From Dipteronia dyeriana (taxonomy: Eukaryota > Streptophyta > Magnoliopsida > Sapindales > Sapindaceae): DNA of 64,000 bases. The notes beneath the pieces are model-generated. The model made no database searches and was not told where the DNA came from. It worked only from the letters and a program-made list of their open reading frames with translations. Position numbers and translations under genes: made by a program. Positions 11,037 to 23,398 of the stretch are shown piece after piece; the first letter of the stretch is position 1; each line of letters opens with the position of its first letter. The stretch lies in the NCBI GenBank assembly GCA_032871835.1, contig CM065299.1, positions 42,668,706 to 42,732,705 on the forward strand, in the 5' to 3' direction.

Positions 11037-11699
11037 ATCTCCCCCTTTGGCAAATTCCATGTCAGAACACCTATACATTTACTACAAATATAAAAATGAA
11101 GATATGTCACAAAATCACTCCCTCACATGAAAATGAGTAGGATTCCTATAACTAATCTTCACCAACTCTTGAACTTCATCTTGATCTTCTCTTGAAGCAA
11201 CCTACAAATCATCTCAAAGCATAATGCATATACAAGAGAAAAACAACAAATGGCAACACATAATATGGATAAGAATAATCAATTAAGTCCGCAAATACAT
11301 GTATCTCCCCCTCAATACAAGCCAAATACAAGAGTTCTTAACCAAATCTTAAGACTAAATATTACAAGCCATTGAAAGTCCAAAAGTTCACAAAAACAAC
11401 ATTAAAAGGAAACTAAGTAACTAGCAATTCATAACAACTCTTTCTCCCCGTTTTTGACATGAAATGATGTCAAAAGGTAAGAAACATACCATGGGACTCA
11501 AATACTAACTACTAGATCCACCAAAGAAAGATGTGCGTGTAGTTGACCTAACATAATGCTTGAAAGGTGGTCTTGAACTTGATGCAATACACTCCTCCAA
11601 CTATTTTATTCTAGCATCTTGTTTTTCAACTATAGCACTAAGCTCATCAACCTTCTTCTTCAAATGCAAAGCCCAATCTGGAAGAATGTTTATGCTAGT
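11037..11699 (-). promoter_or_regulatory. B1 polypurine tract and 3' untranslated region
   Basis: The minus strand next to the LTR reads GCCAAAGGGGGAGAT (11037-11051). Further purine tracts on the same strand occur near 11310 and 11442-11450 (AACGGGGAGAAA). Duplicate purine tracts before the 3' LTR are a recalled trait of Sireviruses. The rest is noncoding. Confidence 0.7.
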
Positions 11700-12537
11700 C
11701 TATTGACAATCAACTTGTGAACTAAAAAGTTCAAAAGTTTCACATGTCTTACCCTTATTCTTATATGACATGTATGACACACGTTTATCACTATGCTTTT
11801 CCAAGGGTTGTACCAACATATCATCTCCACTACTTTGAACACCACGAGCTAAACACAAAGAAGTTATAAACCCCGATAATGTAAGCTTCTTATCTCCTCT
11901 AGTTGAGAAAGCCGCATTATCCAATTAAAACATAAGCAAATCCCCAAGGTTTATAGGTTGATTAGTCACTAAGGCATATACTATTTTGATCTTGTCTTTA
12001 TTCAACTCGGTTGAAAATGAAAAGATGCCAAAATGCACTTGCCTTAGTTAACTCATGTTGACTAATATATGCTCTACCTTTCCACTCAAAAGAAGCATTG
12101 TAACATAGAGTTATACCCATGATATTAAGATTCTCAATGATATCAACATCTAGAAAGTTTGAATCAATATCACTAGATAGCCTAAGAAATTTGTTAATGT
12201 TTACCGGGTTAACTCTAAACACAACACCCCTAACATCCATCAAAGCATCCAATAAGGTGGCACTCTCTCTATATTCATGATAAAATTCTCTTACAATAGT
12301 GTCGATTACTATTCCTAGCATGCTCACCTAAGATTCCCAATTTCTATCCTTAATGCATTTAAGAACATAAGAATCTTTACATTTACCTAAGTCAATGCCT
12401 CTCTCTTGAAATATCTTCTTAGTTGCAAAGATCCCTAAATCCTTTGACCTTGAAGCTTTGGATCTCTTTGAGGTTGACTTGGCTTTCACAATGGGATTCA
12501 ATTGATTTCCACTTCCGGTAACTTTAGTTCTTCCCAT
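11700..12537 (-). pseudogene. B1 downstream ORF, PF20167-like 'putative plant transposon protein'
   Basis: Three adjoining open pieces on the minus strand (12328-12537, 11998-12327, 11700-11924) match the B2 ORF at 39314-40375. The N-terminus is basic and rich in K, S and T. Then comes a region with FQERGIDLGKCKD, a tryptophan followed by REFYHEYRES, a VRGVVFRVN strand and KASAFWHLFI, the pattern I recall for the PF20167 domain found in many plant transposon-associated proteins of unknown function. A TAG replaces the tryptophan codon between the first two pieces, and a deletion near 12000 destroys the join to the third. It has no transmembrane segment, so it is not an obvious env-like protein. 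It sits where pol would be expected. Confidence 0.65.
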
Positions 12538-14208
12538 TTGTTCTTGTGAAATAAGATGCTATAAACATACAAAAGTAAGTGAAAGACAAAACAAGCTTAT
12601 TAGTCACAAATATATAAAACAATGACATATGACTTAAGAATGAATCATCATGCAAGACAAAGATAGTGAGTAATATCTTACAAGTATCATTATGTCAAAA
12701 TATGCCAATATGTAACAAAATGAAGCATGTGAACAAATCATAAAAGAGAACAATGTCTAGCATACAATGCTCCCCCTTGATAAATGCCATGACTAAGATT
12801 CATGATAGTATAAGGTTCACAAGGAAGTTCACACAATCACACATTCAAGCAATTTGAAGAAATATTAACAAAATAAGCTTCATATGCAAAGAGAGATACA
12901 ACAAGATTTTTCAAGTTCTCTCATAATTATTCAACAATTGCAAAGATATCATCATACTCATAAACAAAGTGTGTGTGTGTGAGAGATATGCTTCAAATAT
13001 ATATCAAGAAGTAGTTTGATAATCAACATGCTAACAATTTCCAACAACTATTCATCTTAAGTTTTTTCCATAAAAAGTCAAACCAATTATCATCCGGAAT
13101 TTTTTCTTTTAAAAGAATAGATTTTCAACATATAAGCGTGTGTGTGCATGTGGCTCGTCATCTCATTTCTATTTTTCAACCCGAGCTCATTTTGTTTTCA
13201 TCCAAACTCCTTTTCTTTTTAGGCTTTGAATCAAAGTTTTTTTTTAATTGATTTCATTTCAACACTTCTTTGATTTTTCCAATTTTTTTTTTACATAAAC
13301 AAAAATTCACTTCATGACTGCTTTCACTCATCACAATGGTGTAGCTCTTTCCAACATTGGGTAGCTTTCACAACCAAGGTGTGTAGCCCTTTTCATGAAG
13401 GTGCTAGTTGAGTTCTATGTAACTGCCGAAGCAAAATGGATACAAACCATAGGTCATTTTAAATGTACTTAAGCACAAAAACTTCAAGATGTATCCAGTG
13501 TTTACATATTAGTAAACTCAACCTACTAGCAAAACATATAAGAAAAGCAAGGTGCAATTTTTAGAAAACCAATATTTTATGGCTCATAAGCACATGATCT
13601 AAGAGCAATGAGTAGAGACTTATTCAAGATCATTACTTCTCTAATGAGTAGCTTTCAAAGAATATGAAGCACATATTTTCAAAAGTAATGCCACTCAATA
13701 TACCAAACACAAACAATCATCAAAGTTAAGATCAATGTGAACAATATTACTATTAGATCCTAAAATAGCAAATGTCAATGAGAACCATATGTATACTATA
13801 CAAAATTCTCTAATATGACATACTATGAGATGTATGTCAAAAAATGAGTCAAAAGATGAATATCTAAGAGAATATGCATTAGAGTATAGAGATACCTTTT
13901 TGCACATTATATTCACCAAATATCATACTTCCATCCTTTTTATGAGCACTCTTGCCTTGAATGTCCTCATGACACCAAGTTGATGATGTTTCACAACAAG
14001 AGTATAAAAAGCATAATATCTCAACTCAATCCACACATATAACAAGAGAACTTCTTCAAAGTTAATCAACAAATTTTGACCATCATAACAATCATGATGT
14101 GAGATAACCAAGTTCATATCAATACATGGAGTATTCAAAGCTAGCAAGCAAGAATTCTCAACACAATTGATATATAGCCTCAAAGCTCTCTCACATGTGC
14201 TTCTTATA
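12538..14208 (-). other. B1 noncoding middle region
   Basis: About 1.7 kb between the downstream ORF and the gag end, conserved in B2 (40376-42060) but with no long frame shared by the two copies. It has a GT microsatellite near 12970, T-rich runs near 13235-13290 and extra purine tracts (minus-strand AAGGGGGAGCA near 12771). Short open frames at 13695-13919 and 13923-14228 change length between copies and are not supported as genes. Confidence 0.6.
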
Positions 14209-16263
14209 TTAGTGATAAGAGCACTCACCCTTGAACCACTTGTTCTTGGGTGTGCCTACACAAACATTTCCAATATCATCTTTGACAACAATGTTAAATC
14301 TAGAGTAAAGTCCTTCAATGACTTGATTAACAAGAATATCATTAACACACTCTTTCTTAACATTTTCAACACAAGCTTTGTCAATTTTAACAAGATTAGA
14401 ATTCTTTCTACTCCACAACATTTTTTCATGCTTAGCAACATTATCATGTTTCTCAACTTACAAGGCCTTAGCATGTTCAAGTTGAAGTTTAATCTTCTTA
14501 TCCCTAGATTCATTTCCTAATTTGCATTTTTCAATATAATTATAACACCCAGGCTTAATGTGACATATTGTGTTGCAATAATGGCAAATTGGAATAAAAG
14601 ATGAGATTGTACCTTTTGGAGTTGAACTAGCTTAACTAGGAGTTTGCAAAGATACCTTGTTCGCCAACTTCTTCTTGGCTTTTGATCTTCTTTTCTTATG
14701 TGGTTTCTTATCAATCAAGACTTTATCAAAGTGTGTAGGAAGTGGTGCTTCCAAGAGCTCATCTTCAACTACCAATTCATTTTCACCACTATGAGATTTA
14801 ACAAGATTCCTAACACTAGACACACTAACCGAATCATTCATTAAAACCTTGATAGCCTCCTTAGCCGTGTCTATCTCTTCCATCAATTCTTGTTCTCTCT
14901 TCTTTAAAAAAGATATCACATTATCCTTCTCAAGGTTAATCATTTCAAGTTCTCTAAACTTCTTTACAATAACACCTTTTTCACCAAGAAGTCTACGAGT
15001 AACAACCACAAACTCATCTAGTTGCTTCTTGATCAAATCATCATTCTTAACTACTTCTCTTTGAGCATTGTCTCTAGCTTCTTTAAGCTTTTCTATCTTT
15101 TTCAACAACTAAAGATTCGTAGGAATGGAACTAGAGCATCCATCATGATTTGCATCAAGGTTCTTGTTCAAAGATATTGTACTACCCAAATCTAGTGAAG
15201 AATGAGAAGCCGTTAGAGCTACAAAGTTGCTCACCAACTCTTCATCACTTGAAGACTCACTACTAGAGCTATCATTGTCACTAGAATTATCATCACTCCA
15301 AGTAGCCGCCAACACTTTGCCTTTCTTGTCTTTCTTAGATGGCTTCTTGGTGCACTCACTAGCAAAGTGACCGAAACCTTGACAGTTATAGCATTGAACC
15401 TCTTTCTTGTTCATGGCTTGACTATTCTCCACAATCCTTGAAGATGATGTTCTCTTGACTTCTTTTCCCTTAGAAAACTTGCCTTTAGGTTTGGCATTCT
15501 TCTTTAGAAACATCTTGAACCTTCTAACCAAGAGTGCCATTTCTTCATTTTCATCATCACTCTCCTCCTCAATAGCATTGAGAGCAATTCCCTTACTCTT
15601 GATCTTTGGCTTCAAGCACATCTCATAAATTTGGAGAGACCCAAGCAACTCATCGATGTTCATACTATCCATATTCTTGCTTTCCTCAATGTCCATCACC
15701 TTTGATTTAAATCTCTTAGGAAGAGACCTAAGGATTTTTCGATTTAAACGCTCTTTTGAGATAGGTACTCCAAGTGCTTGACATTGGTTAGCAATATTAA
15801 GAAGTCGGAATTGGAAGTCTTCGAACTTTTCTTCCTCACCCATACTTAAACCTTCAAATTGTGATGCCAACATTTGAAGCCTCGATTTCTTCACCGCTAA
15901 GGTTCCTTCATTAGTAACTTGGAGAGTATCCCAAGTTTTCTTTACGGATTCAAGATTTTGGATGTAGGAGAATTGATGCCCATCAACTCCTCCAAAGATG
16001 GCATTCATAGCACGATGGTGCACTTTTGCAACTTCAAACTCATTTGTTGTCCATTTACTCCTTGGCTTGAGTATCATGGTTCAATCCTCTAAAACCTTGG
16101 TAGGAGGACTATAACCTTCTTCCACTACCATCCAAGCCCTTTCATCAATAGAACGGATGTAGGCTTTCATCCTCAACTTCCAATACCCATAGTTAGTGCC
16201 ACGAAGTAATGGTGGCCAAGTATTTGAGGCTCCTTCCGCCATTATATCATCTTGTAAACCCAT
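14209..16263 (-). pseudogene. B1 gag (Sirevirus-like, two zinc fingers) with protease remnant
   Basis: Starts at ATG 16263, about 70 bases after the primer site. The N-terminus has LLRGTNYGYWKLRMKAYI, like other copia Gags, followed by the UBN2-type capsid (about 16080-15600), an acidic/lysine stretch, a first CCHC knuckle CYNCQGFGHFASEC (about 15350-15395), a Ser/Asp-rich segment and a coiled coil (15108-14760). A second finger, CHYCNTIGHIKPRC in B2, is decayed here (about 14545-14590). The frame ends near 14209 in KNKWFKGECSYH, apparently a ruined form of the protease motif WYLDSGCSRHM. A TGA at 16078-16080 and later frameshifts inactivate it. At about 685 codons the Gag is much longer than that of A1. 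Confidence 0.8.
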
Positions 16264-16330
16264 GACTTCAAACGCCTTACAAAAGTCGTGAAAGTATCAC
16301 CCCAGACTCACACTAAGTGCAATTTAGTGT

Positions 16331-16347
16331 CCTGCTTTGATACCGAT
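16331..16347 (-). promoter_or_regulatory. B1 primer-binding site
   Basis: Minus strand reads ATCGGTATCAAAGCAGG next to the LTR, one base away from the ATTGGTATCAAAGCAGG of B2; copia type, initiator-Met-tRNA-like. Confidence 0.78.
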
Positions 16348-17113
16348 TGAAAATACAATCACGGTTAAATGCTCAAGGCTAACCTAGAGGGGGGGAGGTG
16401 AATAGGTTAGACACCTTTTTCAACTCCCTTAGAAACAATCAAAAGTTTGTCCCTCTAGATTGCTTGTATCACAATATATATATTAATTAAAGACAATTAA
16501 TCAATATATAAACACAAGTAAAGTGTGATACAAACAAGTAATTGTAACATATACACAATCTATATTGTAAAGAGGAAGTCAACATACATAAAGAGTTCTA
16601 TCCACAATACAAATATTAGAGAGATAGAGATAGAGAAAAGTTGACACAAGATATAACGTGGTAAACCTCCGAAGAGGAAACATCCACGGGCTAGCAGCCA
16701 CCGGTAAACAAAATCCACTAGTAGATAAGACAAGTACAATCTCTCAAGAGACCTCTTCACCTAGAAACTACCCTTCTATCCTACTCTAGAAGTTGTCGCC
16801 CTATGCTCAACAATCTGAGACTTCACACCTCTTGTCAAGACTCCTTGCTCACCTTATCCGGATCTTCACAACCCAAGGCAAGACTTCTTGCTCAACTATT
16901 CGAGTCTTCCCTACTCTAGTCAAGACTTCCTTGCTCACCTATCCGAGTTCTCCCAACTCTAGGCAAGACTTCTTGCTTGACTATCCAAGGCTTCACACCT
17001 CTAGCCAAGACTTCCTTGCTCGACAATCTGAGGCTTCACACCTCTTGCCAAGACTTCTTGCTTAACACCATAGGTCTCACACCTATTGTCAAGACTTCCA
17101 TCTCACAAGGCAT
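16348..17113 (-). repeat. B1 5' LTR, truncated
   Basis: Begins TGAAAATACAATCACGG (the U5 end) and carries the CTAGAGGGGGG...TGAATAGG motif at about 16385-16405. It matches the first 770 bp of the B2 LTRs, then stops matching after CAAGGCATCTAGGTGA near 17113, about 1.8 kb short. Confidence 0.85.
16800..17110 (-). repeat. Minisatellite inside B-family LTR
   Basis: About five to six degenerate tandem units of roughly 55-60 bp built around CAAGACTTCTTGCTC plus TATCCGAG. The same array occurs in every B LTR (23399-23690 on plus, 36765-37060, 45080-45375), so it belongs to the LTR. The open frames it produces are artefacts of the repeat. Confidence 0.8.
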
Positions 17114-18412
17114 CTAGGTGAGTTACATTGTCGGATGAAGGATTTGAAGAACATAACTTAATCAAAACCTTTGTGGGTGTAACCCACCATTTCAGATATC
17201 ACGAGCTTAACTCGAGAATTTCCACCTTAGGGTTGGTCAATCTCCCTCAGAAATCCTATTCGTTAGGAAGTCAACCTTGGTATTTACCTTTGTGGAAACC
17301 CTCCTTAGGGAGGACGAAAGCAAAGTCGTCACAAGGCCCTACTCGGATCTCACGTGTTAAACTGATGATGGAGACCGCGGGATATATATGTCATATATCC
17401 CTCTCCCACTAACTATTTTAAAATTAAGGTTTTCTATTAACCGTTAATGCACTTAGATTCTACAGGATTAAACGACTAACTTTAATCATGTTATCTAGCG
17501 CATTAACTAATTAGAAACAAATTCTAATTAACTAATAAATTATTAATGATTTTTAACAATTAAAAATCTAATATATTAGTGAATAATCTAAGCTTTTGTA
17601 AACTATTTACTAAGTCGAATTATTATGATAGTGTTTACCAAGTTTTAACAATTAAAACTCTAACACTTTATTCGATTCATTTATTATTAGGTAATTAATC
17701 ATATTAATCCTAATTACAATAAATGACCCTATTAATCTAACTTATTAAACTCTTTAATAACTAGATTAATATTAATGATAATTATCAAGTTTTCTAACCA
17801 TTAAAAACTAATCTCATTATTCATAGCCAATTATATATTTTGCCATTTTAATCACATTTAAAAAAAATACATAAAAAATCAGGCTATGATGCATGTATGA
17901 CATATCAAATATATTTTTGTAGGCACATCTAATCTAAATGACATACGTATGCATGACAATGCTTTTATCATCATATAATATAAAGCATACATGAATTGAC
18001 CAAGTACTGTGGATTATTTAACCTTAAAAAATTGGAATCTAAAATTACAAAAAAATTCCCAAGGCATTCCTTGGTCTTCTTGTAATTTTCGTGTCTTCCA
18101 GTCTCTTCATGTAACTCTGATTCATCTCATGAATCATTCTTCGCAATTTTTCCAGGTCTTCAATATAGGTTACAGTTTTTTTTTTTTTTTTACAATACAA
18201 TAACAAAAAAAAAATATAGACAAAAAAATAATAATAATAATACAACTCATAGACCCTAAATCCACAATACCATATAATTAACGATCTATCATGTTTTTGT
18301 AATTTTTTTTTAATTTAATATACATACAAAAACAACATACGGTCAATTTAAATTGTGCCTAAACAATCATACATATAGGAGCATCGAAAAAAATTCCTGT
18401 TCCAAAAACAAA
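17114..18412. other. Unassigned DNA, possibly decayed leader of element D
   Basis: The first 300 bp (17114-17410) are of average composition and end with CCTCTCCCACTA, which on the minus strand is a purine tract (TAGTGGGAGAGG) and may mark a 3' LTR edge of some copia element. The remaining 1 kb is AT-rich and runs into the D primer site, as a copia leader would. No gag or pol motif in any frame. The left edge coincides with the loss of B1 LTR similarity, so a deletion or rearrangement junction lies here. Confidence 0.45.
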
Positions 18413-18430
18413 ATTGGCTCTGATACCAAT
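18413..18430 (-). promoter_or_regulatory. D primer-binding site
   Basis: Minus strand reads ATTGGTATCAGAGCCAAT next to TGTTGG at 18431. TGGTATCAGAGCC is the classic plant copia primer site. Confidence 0.85.
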
Positions 18431-20452
18431 TGTTGGAACCCTGTTCACCGGTTACGCAGCGGAATTAGGTTTTAAAATTTTTATATAGATCATATCTATA
18501 TCTGAGACCAGTGAACTTTGGATTGTAATTATTTTTCAGAACTAATACAAACAATATGTATATACAGGAAATTGTAATCAACAAAAATCATAAGAACATA
18601 CCAACGTTTGGAGGCTCCTTCACTTTACGATGTGCTCCTGTCTGAACCACTCGATCTTACTCACTATCTCCCGGATCTGGTAACTGCATGTGGGCGCATC
18701 ACGGTCTCAGAAACTTGAACGGAGGATGTAGAGAAAATTTGAAGAAACTCTTTCTTCAATCTTTGGTGCTATTGATTTCATGCACATATAAATTGCATCT
18801 CATGCAAAAAAAAAAAAAAATCGCCTGTTCAACACTTGAACATTTTTTCCTTTTTTTTTTCTTTAAATTCACATGCGGCTGCTCACAAAATATATATCTA
18901 AGCTTCACGCCTACACATCTTTTTGTCACAAAACAAAATATATATATCTTACTAACTGCTGCTTTTGATTTTTTTTTTTATAAATGTCAACGTTTTTTTT
19001 CTTTTTATATATATCCTTGTTTGTATCCTATACAAATATTTATATATGTGCACACACCAATTTGCATCCTATGCAATCTCTTGTGTTATAATTGATATAT
19101 ATCTTTTAATTATCCTTTTCAAATATATCTAATATATTAAAAGTGATAATAAGTATTTTAAATTTAAACTTAAATTCAAATACTTAGATAAATGATTTAG
19201 AAAAATAAAATATTCCTATTATTTTATCTTCACCTATATCCATATATCAACTAACACCCTCCAATTAATAGTTAATTAATAATTCATAATTATTAATATA
19301 ATTAAATAATCTAATTATTTAATTAATTTAACTATTGAAATTCATTAATTAAATAATCTCATTATTCAATTCATTTCCGTATATATACGTGTCACTTTTG
19401 TAACACAATTAATTGGACAATCCAATTAATTTACCGTGACCCTTGTTACCTAAATCGATCGGGCTAGCACGAGGACCTAATGGACCCACAGTATTTTGAG
19501 ATCCAATAATTCTCATAATCATTAATTAAACTCTTTAATTAATATTCCTTGATTATTAACTTTGGTGTTATTCCACTAAAAACCCGAAGTTGCACTCTCT
19601 CAACTGCAGACACTTTTAAACAGACCGATACAACTCGGTGTCCATCGATATAGCTATTACACATGGTGTGATCCTCCACAATAGTTCATAATTAGAGCTG
19701 GGTCATAATTTCTGTTATACCCCTCCAATTACATATATCCTTTAAGTACCATTGATTCTCTAATGAACAATAAATCCTATTTTCTTATAGAATTAGGAGA
19801 GCGCTCATATTGTCCAAGCCCCGAATCAACCCTTAAGGGAACTACCGTCTACTTCTCACAAGAAGGAGTGGATTCCACTATTGTGTACAAACCTTCCCAG
19901 CCATAAGCCAAATCGTAATCCCAATATATGGAGCATATTGATCAGGAACTGCATCGGTATATCAAAGACCACGATCTAACCTGTAGGAGTCGATAAGACA
20001 CTCAGGATTAAGATCAGCCACATATAGCCATCATTAGTTGATATATATGAATCTCATCGGTAAACGGATCTTGGTGAGAGATTCATATAGATCATGACCC
20101 AGTCTTATATGATCACATCATACAAGGTGCCTCCATTCTCATATCTACATATAAATGATTCAGGATAGAATCACTGTACATTACGGAATAGACCGCAACT
20201 ATAGATTAACCACAAATAAAGTACCCTGCTTTATTTGCTATTTATGGACTCTTTAGATTTCATGTCTCTTACAGTATCCATCCGTATATGACACTCATAT
20301 ACACAGTTCGAGATTACATCCGGCAATCTCGGATGTTAAATATATGCACAAGTTATAAAATAAACAACACAACAAGAATGAATTAAACTTTTCCTTTTAT
20401 TTATTTCATAAATCCATTTACAAATTACATCTTTAAGGCATAAATCTCAACA
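18431..20452 (-). repeat. D: single 5' LTR of a copia element
   Basis: About 2.0 kb bounded by TGTTGGAACC and CTCAACA, with the primer site immediately to its left, so this is the 5' LTR of a minus-strand element. No partner LTR is visible to the left, and the right flank runs straight into the gag of C1. It has poly-A/T runs near 18805-18985 and many AATTAATT blocks near 19255-19400. A 135-codon frame at 18688-19095 consists largely of low-complexity F, Y, K and C and is not a gene. Confidence 0.75.
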
Positions 20453-21446
20453 CCCATTTGCTTAATAGGCTGAATTATGCTTCTTGGAAGGGCAAGATGG
20501 AAGCTTATCTTTGCCAAATAGATGACCGTGCTTGGAGGTCTTTTGAAGATGGGTATACTCCTCCAGCAATGACCACTGACGATGGTATGGAAGCTCTTAA
20601 GCCCAAGTCTAGTTAGAGTACTCAAGAGTTTGAAGCATCCAAGTGCAACAACAAGGCTATGGATGCCATCCTTTTCGCCATGAATGATAATCAATACAAG
20701 TTGGTCCAAAACACTAGGATTGCAAAGGAGGCTTGGGACATTCTTCAAACGACAAATGAGGGAACCGAGGTAGTCAAGGACTCAAAGCTTCAAGTCCTCC
20801 AAATGCAATTTGAGATGACTAGAATGGAGGAGCATGAATGCTTCAATGACTTTCAAGTGAAGTTGATGGATATCGTCAATCAAAACCATCAATTTGGTGA
20901 CCCCTATTCAAATAGAAGAGTCAAGTAAAAAATTATAAGGTCACTTCCGTCAAGGTTAGAATCAAAGGTGATGACACTTGAAGAGAATAGTGAGTACAAG
21001 AATATGAAGCCAAGTGAAGTCATTGGAAGACTTCTAGCTTATGAGTCAAGATGGAACACCACACCCACACTTCCGAACAAGCAAAAGTGCATTTCCTTGA
21101 AGACCACTAAGGTTGAAGAAGGGGTGGAGGACTGAGATGAAGAAATGGCCCTCATGGTTAAAAGATTCAAGAAATTCATGAAGTTTGAGAGGAAAGGATT
21201 TGGGTCCAAGGGAAAGGAAGTGAAAAAGAAAACTCCTTTCAATAAGATTGAATAGTCTCACGAAAGTGACTCCAAGAAGGGCATTCAATGCTATGAATGC
21301 AGTGGTTTTGGTCACATTGCTCCAGAATGTGCAAATTTAAAGAAAAAGAAAAAGAAGAAGGGGGAGGCGATGATGGCCACTTGGAGTTATAGTGAAGACT
21401 TAGAAGAGGAAGAAAAATCTTCGGATGATGAAGATAGAGTTGCAAA
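20453..21446 (+). pseudogene. C1 gag, first part
   Basis: Reads through LNYASWKGKMEAYL near the left edge, matching the F1 Gag (LNYASWKCKMELYI), then the capsid-like UBN2 region (open 20659-20928 with ECFNDFQVKLMDIVNQ) and a CCHC knuckle CYECSGFGHIAPEC at about 21289-21330, followed by acidic sequence SEDLEEEEKSSDDEDRVAN. Stops at about 20616, 20926 and 21136 and a missing start codon make it a pseudogene. It breaks at the GCAAA duplication and resumes at 24303. Confidence 0.82.
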
Positions 21447-23398
21447 TGTTAGGCCTGTGAGTTTTGTTGGCATTATTCTATATCAAAACAACATTTTCTT
21501 TGTATTGTTTAGTTGTCTAGGATTCATGATGATTCAAGCTTCAAAGAGGAAATGAAAACTATTCAAGCAAGTTCAAGTATTCAAAGGGAAAAGTGCTTCA
21601 TGATTCTACAAAGGTATATTAAGACCTTTCTTTTCTCTTTCAAGGCTTAGGCACAAACACACATATTATACATTTGTGTCCCTGCATCATTGTGCACCAT
21701 TATAGGCACACGCATACAATTCATTCATATATGTACCTGAATCATTGTGCACCATGTATAACACATTCACAAACTCAAAGATGAATGCTCATGCATTGGT
21801 ATGGAAATAACAAGGTATGGAATATGCATGATTGGAAACTATCTCTATGTAGTTTGCATTCTAGTGTGAATTGTGTTTGTGTGTTTATAAGTTTGTATAA
21901 CATGGATATTGAACTTGGATTTAGTCTTAAATCATTCTTCATTGAGTTTCGGTCATTTCAGTTACTCATACTATTGATTTCAAGTTCTAAGTCAAAAGAT
22001 ACTACACTTTCAACTCAAGTTACGTACATTGTCTTCGTCTTCATATATCGAGTAGAATTATTATTTTTTGCTTTGAGTATCTTATATGTCCGTGTCCGTG
22101 AGATAGTTATGGTTTGTGATCCTCAAACGGATTCAAATTCTGAGTTCGGAGGCCGGAGAACGGTCAAAGAACGTGAGGGAAGCGCATGGGAGTTGCACCA
22201 TAGCCAAAGGTAAACAAGAGGTGCAAGCCCGAGATGGCGCATGGCCATCTCGGCTGCAACTCCTTGCTGCCCAGAGATGCCCATGTGCCATCTCAGGGAA
22301 GCATCTTGAAGGGGCAGCTTTGGTCTTTTCACATATATCTCTTCCCTCTCCTTTATATATCTCTTATCTCTCTCATATGAATTAAAAGGAAGAAGAAAAT
22401 GTAGTGCAGAAAATTTTGAGGTTTTTTCTCTCAACTTTGAATCATCATATCTCTTTCATTTCTTATCCGATTGAGTGATTCAAGTTGTAGAAGTTTCGTA
22501 TTGAAGTCCTCTATCATCTCCAAGCAACCTTGAAGTCATTTGTTCAATTTTTTTGGTTGATTGCACCATTTTCGTGTATGCACTCGAAATTGTCAGGGTA
22601 TCTATTTATCTTTTGATTTCCTTGATTCTTATGTTCAAATACCTTGGGTCTTCTTCCTACTTATGTGTATTTGACTTGAACATATGTTGGTGAGTGATAG
22701 ATCTTCAATTAAATGCTATCTATGCTTAATTAGATACTTGATTGTGAGTTAGGTTTCAATCAAACCTATGTTTTCACATGATTGTGAGTTGTATTGTGCT
22801 AGCATCTTATCTAGGACTATTTATGCTTTGATTGACTTTATTTTCATGATTAATAGTCTTATCATGTGCTAAAACTCATTTGTTGAATAGATATAGGATT
22901 AGCACATTTGATTTTATATTTAGAGTTTATTAGAGTTTAATCGACTATTTTATGAATATATGCTCTAAATGATTGCTAGAGATTTGATTGATCATATCTT
23001 GTGTTTCTAGCATTTTTTGTGTTAGTACTAAAGTCTTGAATATGTACTTCATGAACATGTTTATTTCAAGCTTTAGTAACATGAATAAAATCTAGGTTTA
23101 AAGTATTTGTTTGGAAATTTGGCATGCTCTAGATTCTTATTCATGCATAAGATCTAGACAATCTTGTTTTATGAACTTTATTGTCTATGTCTAGATCTTC
23201 ATGGAGTGTACCTAATCCATACATTTCATATGCTCATGCATCATCTTATGTGGTGTCACTTTTGGATTATAAAGTAGAAAATATACTTTGTGTGCTCATT
23301 GATTAATTCTAGTTTCCATAGAATTTGTTGATCATCTTATTCTATGTTGCGTGCTTGTTTGGGTTTTGCATTCATGATCACTTAGATGCCTTGTGAAA

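Larger units (their letters stand above)
10949..17113 (-). mobile_element. B1: pol-less Sirevirus-like copia element, truncated at both ends
   Basis: A minus-strand element whose parts match B2 (36285-47142) in order and spacing: end of 3' LTR, purine tracts, a PF20167-like ORF, noncoding DNA, a protease-motif remnant, large gag, primer site, 5' LTR. The 3' LTR is cut by A1 at 10949. The 5' LTR breaks off at about 17113 where B2 and B3 continue for roughly 1.8 kb more. No RT, RNase H or integrase is present in any frame. Confidence 0.88.

Noticed and set aside
16800..17110. Possible CRISPR-like array
   Set aside because: Units are contiguous and degenerate, without regular unique spacers, and recur inside each B LTR of a plant genome; it is a minisatellite.
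17114..17412. Host gene fragment
   Set aside because: The 94-codon frame 17128-17412 has no recognisable domain, and the segment ends in a purine-tract-like sequence; element debris is likelier.
18688..19095. 135-codon ORF in the D LTR
   Set aside because: It is dominated by F, Y, K and C from T-rich and TATA-rich DNA, with no conserved motif.
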